DNA from: Acetatifactor muris
GTDB lineage: Bacteria; Bacillota; Clostridia; Lachnospirales; Lachnospiraceae
NCBI GenBank assembly: GCA_023664365.1
Contig: JAMPFR010000014.1
Location: 1-64,000, forward strand
DNA: 64,000 nt
Direction: 5' to 3'
Position numbers and translations under genes: made by a program. The notes under the pieces are model-generated. The model was not told the origin of the DNA. It searched no databases and worked only from the letters and a program-made list of their open reading frames with translations. Below are positions 58,619-64,000 of the stretch, in pieces; position 1 is the first letter of the stretch; every line of letters starts with the position of its first letter.

Positions 58619-61600
58619 CTAACGGCTCACATTTGCATAAAAGGCCTCTATCTGGGCCTGTTCCGCGCTTAAGCCCTTCTCCTCCATCTGTACGATGGTC
58701 TTCAGCACCCTTTCGTAATCATGGGGAATAATCTTCTTGAACTTCGGCAGATACTCCTCAAAATTGTCCAGAATCTTCTTTCCCTTCTCCGAGTTTGTCA
58801 GCGCCACATGCTCCTGTATCATGTTTTTCAGCTCCAGCACATCATACTTGGAGGTAATCTCACCGGAGGAAACCATCTCCTTGTTCAGACGCCTGTAAAG
58901 ATCGTTATTTTCGTCCAGCACATAGGCGATGCCGCCGCTCATTCCCGCGGCGAAATTCTTGCCCGTGGGGCCCAGCACCACCACACGCCCGCCGGTCATG
59001 TACTCGCAGCCGTGGTCTCCCACGCCCTCCACCACCGCACTGGCGCCGGAATTGCGGACACAGAACCTCTCTCCCGCCACTCCCGCAATAAAGGCCTTGC
59101 CGCTGGTAGCCCCGTAGAGCGCCACGTTGCCGATAATAATATTCTCAGAGGCTTCAAAGCTGCTTCCCGCCGGAGGATAGACAATCAGCTTGCCGCCGGA
59201 AAGTCCCTTTCCGAAATAATCATTGGATTCTCCCACCAGCTCCAGAGTCAGGCCCTTAGGGATAAACGCCCCGAAGGACTGCCCGCCTGCGCCGCTGCAC
59301 AGCACACGATAGGTATCCTCCTCCACGTCGTCCCCCAGCCTTCTGGTAATCTCGCTGCCGAAGATGGTGCCGAAGGCCCTGTCCGTGTTGGACACATCCA
59401 CCTCTATGCTCTTTTTCTGCCCATTCTCAACCGCCTTGCCCAGATGCTTTAACAGCACCTTCTCGTCCAGGGTTTTCTCCAGTTCAAAGTCATAGACCTG
59501 TTTGGGGTCAAAGGTACATTTCTGTCCGGATGTCTGATAGGGGTTCGCCAGGATCCGGGTCAAATCTACCTGTGCATACTTCTCCGTCAGATTTTCCTTC
59601 CGTTTCAGCAAATCCGTACGGCCCACCAGCTCGTCCACCGTCTTCACGCCCAGAGCCGCCATATACTCCCTAAGCTCCCTGGCAATAAACCGCATAAAAT
59701 TCTCCACATATTCCGGCTTTCCCTTAAAATTCTTCCGCAGCTCCGGATTCTGGGTGGCAACCCCCACAGGACAGGTGTCCAGATTGCAGACCCGCATCAT
59801 AACACAGCCCATGGTCACCAGGGGCGCTGTGGCAAAGCCGAATTCCTCCGCCCCCAGAATCGCCGCGATGGCTACATCCCGGCCGCTCATAAGCTTGCCG
59901 TCCGTCTCGATGCGCACCTTATTTCTCAGCCCGTTCATAATCAGGGTCTGGTGTGTCTCCGCCAGCCCCAGCTCCCAGGGCAGCCCTGCATTGTGGATGG
60001 AGCTTCTGGGCGCCGCTCCGGTACCCCCGTCATACCCTGACACCAGAATGACCTGGGCTCCCGCCTTGGCAACCCCTGCGGCCACGGTTCCCACGCCTGC
60101 CTCGGATACCAGCTTAACGGAAATCCTGGCCTCCCTGTTAGCGTTTTTCAAATCATAAATCAGCTGAGCCAAATCCTCAATGGAATAAATGTCATGGTGG
60201 GGAGGCGGTGAAATCAGCGCCACCCCCGGAGTGGAGTGCCTGGTTTTGGCAATCCAGGGGTACACCTTTCCGCCCGGCAGATGCCCGCCCTCGCCCGGTT
60301 TCGCCCCCTGGGCCATCTTAATCTGAATTTCCCGTGCGCTGACCAGATAACGGCTGGTAACGCCAAATCTGCCGCTGGCCACCTGCTTGATGGCGGAGCA
60401 CCGATCCAGCCCGTCCGGCCCCACCGTCAGCCTTTCCAAATCCTCTCCGCCCTCGCCGGAATTGCTCTTTCCGTGAAGCCTGTTCATGGCGATTGCCATG
60501 GTTTCATGAGCCTCCTTGGAAATAGAACCGTAGGACATGGCGCCTGTCTTGAACCGGGTCACAATGGATTCCACCGGCTCCACCTGCTCCAGGGGAATTC
60601 CCTTTTTCGGATAGTTGAAATCCATCAGTCCCCGCAGATTTCTGACCTTTGTTTCATCATTCACCATGGCGGTATACTGCTTAAACATCTCATAATCTCC
60701 CCGCCTGGTGGATTCCTGAAGCATATGTATGGTGGCGGGATTATAGAGATGCTCCTCCCCGCCGCTGCGCATCTTGTGATGTCCCGGACTGTCCAGGGTC
60801 AGGTCGCTTCCCAGCCCCAGAGGGTCAAACGCCATGGAGTGCAGCAGGTCCACCTGCTTCTCAATATCCTTCAGGGTAATCCCGCCCACACGGCATACCG
60901 TATTGCTGAAATATTTGCTGATTACCTCTCCGTCTATGCCGATGGCCTCAAAAATCCGGGAACCCTGATAGGACTGTATGGTGCTGATGCCCATCTTGGA
61001 CGCAATCTTCACAATACCGTGGAGCACCGCATTATTATAATCGTTCACCGCCGCATAGTAATCCTTATCCAGCATGTGGCTGTCAATCAGTTCCCGGATG
61101 GAATCCTGGGCCAGATAAGGGTTGATGGCACAGGCGCCGTAGCCTAAGAGCGTCGCAAAGTGATGCACCTCCCGGGGCTCCCCGGACTCTAAAATCAGCG
61201 CCACCCTGGTTCTCTTTTTCGTATGTACCAGATACTGGTTCAGAGCGGACACGGCCAGCAGGGAGGGAATGGCCACATGGTTCTCATCCACGCCCCTGTC
61301 GGAGAGAATCAGTATGTTTACCCCCTCCCGATAGGCCCGGTCAGCCTCCACAAACAGCCTGTCAATGGCGCGCTCCAGGCTGGTATTTTTATAATAGGTG
61401 ATGGGAATCACCTCCACATGAAAGCCCTCCGCCTTCATGCTCTTGATTTTCAGCAAATCCGTGTTTGTCAGAATGGGGTTGTTTACCCTGAGCACATTAC
61501 AGTTTTTCGGCGTCTCCTGCAAAATATTGCCCTCCGGCCCGATGTACACTGTGGTGGAGGTGACAATCTCCTCCCGGATAGCGTCGATGGGCGGGTTTGT

Positions 61601-63166
61601 CACCTGGGCAAACATCTGCTTGAAATAATGAAACAGGGGATGGTAAGTCCTGCTGAGCACAGGCAGGGGGGTGTCCACTCCCATGGCCGCGATGGCCTCG
61701 CCGCCGTTCTTCGCCATGGGCAGAATGCTTGTCTTCAGCTCGTCATAGGTATAGCCAAAGGCCTTCTGCATCCGCTGGCGTTCCTCGCTGGTGTACTCCG
61801 GCACACGCTGGTTCGGAATGATCAGATCCTTTAAAAACACCAGATTGCTGTCCAGCCATTCGCCGTAGGGCTGGCGGGAGGCATAGGCTTCCTTCAGCTC
61901 CTCGTCAGAGACCACCTTGCCCTGCACTGTGTCCACCAGCAGCATCTTGCCGGGACGCAGCCGCTCCTTTGTCTTAATCCTGGCCGGGTCGATTTCCAGC
62001 ACCCCCACCTCTGAGGAAAGAATCAGGGTATCGTCATCGGTAATCAGATAGCGGGAAGGGCGCAGCCCGTTCCTGTCCAGTACCGCCCCCATGATGTCCC
62101 CGTCAGAAAACAGGATGGAAGCAGGCCCGTCCCAGGGCTCCATCATAGTAGCATAATACTGATAGAAATCCTTTTTCGTCTGAGACATGGCCTTATCATT
62201 GGCCCAGGGCTCAGGAATGGCAATCATCACCGCCAGAGGCAGATCCATACCGCTCATCACCAGGAATTCCAAAGTATTGTCCAACATGGCGGAATCGGAG
62301 CCGGTCTTACTGATGGCAGGCAGTACCTTGTGCATCTGGCCCTTCAGGTACTCGGACTCCATGTTTTCCTCCCTGGCAAGCATTTTATCCGCATTGCCCC
62401 GGATGGTATTAATCTCTCCGTTATGTACCATAAAGCGGTTGGGATGCGCCCGCTCCCAACTGGGGTTTGTGTTGGTGGAAAAGCGGGAATGCACCATGGC
62501 GATGGCGGACACATAATCCCCGCTCTGCAAATCCGCAAAAAAAGTGCGCAGCTGTCCCACCAGGAACATACCCTTGTACACAATGGTACGGCTGGAGAAG
62601 GATACCACATAGGTGTCCTCCGAGGACTGCTCAAAAAGACGTCTGGCAATGTAGAGCCTGCGGTCAAACTCCAGCCCCTTCTTCACATTGGCAGGCTTCT
62701 TTACAAAGCCCTGCATAATGTGGGGCATACACTCCACCGCTTTGTGGCCCAGCACGTTGGGAAAGGTAGGCACTTCCCGCCAGCCCAGGAACTCCAGTCC
62801 TTCCTTCTCCACAATAATTTCAAACATTTTCTTCGCCTGGTTCCGGCGCAGCTCTTCCTGGGGAAAGAAGAACATGCCCACGCCGTACTCTCTCTCCCTG
62901 CCAAGCTCTATCCCCAGGGGCTTTGTCACCCTGGCGAAAAATTTGTGAGGAATCTGGGTCAGGATGCCCACGCCGTCGCCGGTCTTTCCCTCTGCGTCCT
63001 TTCCTGCCCTGTGCTCCAGGTTCTCCACAATCTTCAGCGCGTTTTCAACAGTCTCCCTGCTCTTTTCGCCTTTAATATTCACACAGGCGCCGATACCGCA
63101 GTTATCATGCTCAAACGCCTCACGGTAAAGGGGCGCTTCCGGAACCTCCCTCTTCACATCAAACAT
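58619..63166 (-). CDS. gltB: Glutamate synthase large subunit
   Basis: 1515 residues, the normal size. It makes two glutamates from glutamine and 2-oxoglutarate. The order is: class II glutaminase domain with nucleophile Cys in FEHDNCGIGACV (about residue 23, exposed after removal of a short propeptide); central domain; FMN-binding barrel (SGYDGGTGAAPRSSIHNAGL); 3Fe-4S cysteines in CVMMRVCNLDTCPVG; and the C-terminal GXGXG beta-helix (SGGKLIVYPPAG). ATG at 63166 has AGGAGGAG upstream. The open frame continues to 63310 through a terminator hairpin and promoter, which rules out an earlier start. Confidence 0.97.
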   Translation of the reverse strand: MFDVKREVPEAPLYREAFEHDNCGIGACVNIKGEKSRETVENALKIVENLEHRAGKDAEGKTGDGVGILTQIPHKFFARVTKPLGIELGREREYGVGMFFFPQEELRRNQAKKMFEIIVEKEGLEFLGWREVPTFPNVLGHKAVECMPHIMQGFVKKPANVKKGLEFDRRLYIARRLFEQSSEDTYVVSFSSRTIVYKGMFLVGQLRTFFADLQSGDYVSAIAMVHSRFSTNTNPSWERAHPNRFMVHNGEINTIRGNADKMLAREENMESEYLKGQMHKVLPAISKTGSDSAMLDNTLEFLVMSGMDLPLAVMIAIPEPWANDKAMSQTKKDFYQYYATMMEPWDGPASILFSDGDIMGAVLDRNGLRPSRYLITDDDTLILSSEVGVLEIDPARIKTKERLRPGKMLLVDTVQGKVVSDEELKEAYASRQPYGEWLDSNLVFLKDLIIPNQRVPEYTSEERQRMQKAFGYTYDELKTSILPMAKNGGEAIAAMGVDTPLPVLSRTYHPLFHYFKQMFAQVTNPPIDAIREEIVTSTTVYIGPEGNILQETPKNCNVLRVNNPILTNTDLLKIKSMKAEGFHVEVIPITYYKNTSLERAIDRLFVEADRAYREGVNILILSDRGVDENHVAIPSLLAVSALNQYLVHTKKRTRVALILESGEPREVHHFATLLGYGACAINPYLAQDSIRELIDSHMLDKDYYAAVNDYNNAVLHGIVKIASKMGISTIQSYQGSRIFEAIGIDGEVISKYFSNTVCRVGGITLKDIEKQVDLLHSMAFDPLGLGSDLTLDSPGHHKMRSGGEEHLYNPATIHMLQESTRRGDYEMFKQYTAMVNDETKVRNLRGLMDFNYPKKGIPLEQVEPVESIVTRFKTGAMSYGSISKEAHETMAIAMNRLHGKSNSGEGGEDLERLTVGPDGLDRCSAIKQVASGRFGVTSRYLVSAREIQIKMAQGAKPGEGGHLPGGKVYPWIAKTRHSTPGVALISPPPHHDIYSIEDLAQLIYDLKNANREARISVKLVSEAGVGTVAAGVAKAGAQVILVSGYDGGTGAAPRSSIHNAGLPWELGLAETHQTLIMNGLRNKVRIETDGKLMSGRDVAIAAILGAEEFGFATAPLVTMGCVMMRVCNLDTCPVGVATQNPELRKNFKGKPEYVENFMRFIARELREYMAALGVKTVDELVGRTDLLKRKENLTEKYAQVDLTRILANPYQTSGQKCTFDPKQVYDFELEKTLDEKVLLKHLGKAVENGQKKSIEVDVSNTDRAFGTIFGSEITRRLGDDVEEDTYRVLCSGAGGQSFGAFIPKGLTLELVGESNDYFGKGLSGGKLIVYPPAGSSFEASENIIIGNVALYGATSGKAFIAGVAGERFCVRNSGASAVVEGVGDHGCEYMTGGRVVVLGPTGKNFAAGMSGGIAYVLDENNDLYRRLNKEMVSSGEITSKYDVLELKNMIQEHVALTNSEKGKKILDNFEEYLPKFKKIIPHDYERVLKTIVQMEEKGLSAEQAQIEAFYANVSR

Positions 63167-63190
63167 ACCATTCTCCTCCTTCTTGTCAGG

Positions 63191-63234
63191 ACAAAAAGAG
63201 CGCAGGGAAGCCATACCACGCTCCCTTGCGCTCT
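63191..63234 (-). terminator. Intrinsic terminator in the gltB leader
   Basis: Minus strand AGAGCGCAAGGGA pairs with TCCCTGCGCTCT across a 13-nt loop, followed by TTTTTGT. It starts only a few nucleotides after the predicted transcription start and ends 25 bp before the gltB start codon. It could be an attenuator or a 5' stabilising hairpin. No known riboswitch class was recognised. Confidence 0.75.
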
Positions 63235-63244
63235 CGTCTAAAAC

Positions 63245-63273
63245 ACTATACAATACTTTCGGCCGTTTGTAAA
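63245..63273 (-). promoter_or_regulatory. gltB-gltD promoter
   Basis: Minus strand -35 TTTACA (63268-63273) and -10 TATAGT (63245-63250) with 17-nt spacing. A further TTGACA lies at 63293-63298 but lacks a matching -10. The AT-rich gap to the divergent lipoprotein gene (63299-63480) shows no other clear signal. Confidence 0.75.
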
Positions 63274-63480
63274 TAACTACTTTTTCTTGAATTGTCAAAT
63301 AATTTAACAATTATTGTCATCTAGGCTTTGTTTTCAGAATATAATATGCTGTAAAATATTTCCAAAAATCCCTTTACTTTCTTCCTGTTTTATATTATTA
63401 TTTTATTGTCAACTACGATTTAAAAATATTCTATTTCTGCGGCATATTATCAACTGACTTATATTATATGAGGAAACTGA

Positions 63481-64000
63481 ATGAAAAAACATTATTTTAT
63501 TTTAATTACTGTATTTTATATTATTGCAGCATCCGGCTGCGGCAGGGAGAATTCAGGCAAGTCCGACTCTCTAAACGTGGTCGAAACGCCTTCGCCCTCT
63601 CCGGAGGCCGCTGCCCCCTCACCGGAAACACTGTCCCTTACACCCCTTACAATAGGGAACAATACGCCTGCAAATTCTGATCTTACCGCAGAAGCATCGC
63701 CCCCGCCAAACACCGTCGCCGCCTATTTCAATATGGCGGAGACACTCTGGCGAAACGACCGGGAACACGTCGATTACAGGCTTGCCTGTGGCGTTCTGGA
63801 TCAACGCCGGGAGGTAAATCTTGAAGAAGATTATGGCTGTGAAATTGTCCTGCCGGAAGACTTTGCCGAGACAGGAAATTTTACTCTTTCCCTCTCTGTA
63901 GATGGAACAGACGACGGCTTATATGTGCTGGAGGGCAGCAAAGATGACGTCTCCATCGTATTTGGCGAAGCATATTTGCTTGGAAATAACCTGTACCTGG
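63481..64000 (+). CDS. Lipoprotein of unknown function, 5' part
   Basis: Begins MKKHYFILITVFYIIAASGC: a signal peptide with lipobox AASGC, so the mature protein is lipid-anchored outside the membrane. A Pro/Ser/Thr/Glu-rich linker of about 60 residues (TPSPSPEAAAPSPETLSL) follows. A folded domain then starts near TVAAYFNMAETLWRNDREHV. At least 173 residues are in the window, with no stop before its end. ATG has GAGGAA upstream. Divergent from gltB. Family not recognised. Confidence 0.8.
   Translation, partial: MKKHYFILITVFYIIAASGCGRENSGKSDSLNVVETPSPSPEAAAPSPETLSLTPLTIGNNTPANSDLTAEASPPPNTVAAYFNMAETLWRNDREHVDYRLACGVLDQRREVNLEEDYGCEIVLPEDFAETGNFTLSLSVDGTDDGLYVLEGSKDDVSIVFGEAYLLGNNLYL

Noticed and set aside
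63167-63310. 48-codon N-terminal extension of gltB
   Set aside because: It would run through the promoter and a terminator hairpin; the ATG at 63166 has AGGAGGAG and gives the normal length.

Overview
The window reads as chromosomal DNA of a low-copy, spore-forming member of the Bacillota, most likely a Lachnospiraceae-type Clostridia. Reasons: an intact spoIIAA-spoIIAB-sigF operon, Gram-positive Shine-Dalgarno sites (AGGAGG) before almost every gene, an FMN riboswitch, a valS T-box, Gram-positive LexA boxes, ECF-type vitamin uptake components, class III fructose bisphosphatase and FMN/NADPH GOGAT. No phage, insertion sequence, CRISPR array or plasmid functions were seen. Nearly all genes are on the minus strand; the exceptions are an MFS transporter and an ECF S component (23.4-25.5 kb), asnA (35.3 kb) and a partial lipoprotein gene at the right edge.

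Layout. 0-8.1 kb: partial tRNA-Ser, ispD, an ECF sigma factor fused to a membrane/extracellular domain, then the t6A tRNA-modification genes tsaD, tsaB-rimI (fused) and tsaE, with RNase Z and small unknowns. 8.2-9.5 kb: ribU behind an FMN riboswitch with a leader terminator, then a long palindrome. 9.5-14 kb: MarR-regulated heterodimeric ABC exporter with twin operators. 14-17 kb: GH25 lysozyme-like protein and the spoIIA operon. 17-23.3 kb: T-box-valS-folC-small ORF-TPR protein. 25.6-28.1 kb: PadR-DUF1700-DUF4097 operon behind a 23-bp perfect inverted repeat. 28.2-35.2 kb: cytoplasmic GH13 enzyme, nuclease-XPD helicase fusion, degenerate HPr, and a SOS-box-controlled pair of DNA metabolism genes (radical SAM plus DUF4130-type). 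35.3-41 kb: asnA and surface-polysaccharide-type genes.

41.1-54.9 kb is the most notable region: a long co-directional gene set that matches the 6-deoxy-6-sulfofructose transaldolase (sulfo-TAL) route of sulfoquinovose breakdown. It holds a YihQ-like GH31 sulfoquinovosidase, GPH sugar transporter, transaldolase, YihU-like sulfolactaldehyde reductase, DUF4867 protein, TauE/SafE exporter and fucose-isomerase-like isomerase. A ROK regulator, PfkB sugar-phosphate kinase, PtsI-like protein and class III FBPase follow with short gaps. One promoter with an AT-rich inverted repeat over the -10 box precedes it. In the GH31 enzyme the active-site residues known for E. coli YihQ line up at a constant offset, but the sulfonate-binding Arg is Gln.

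55-57 kb: a second PadR system with DUF1700 and DUF4097 fused in one protein. 57-63.3 kb: gltD and gltB, with an intrinsic terminator in the gltB leader. 63.5 kb to the end: a lipoprotein gene cut by the window edge.

A recurring theme is in-frame low-complexity repeats in otherwise conserved proteins (sigma factor, ABC exporter, DUF1700 protein, PtsI-like protein). All function calls come from motif recognition by eye; no database search was run.
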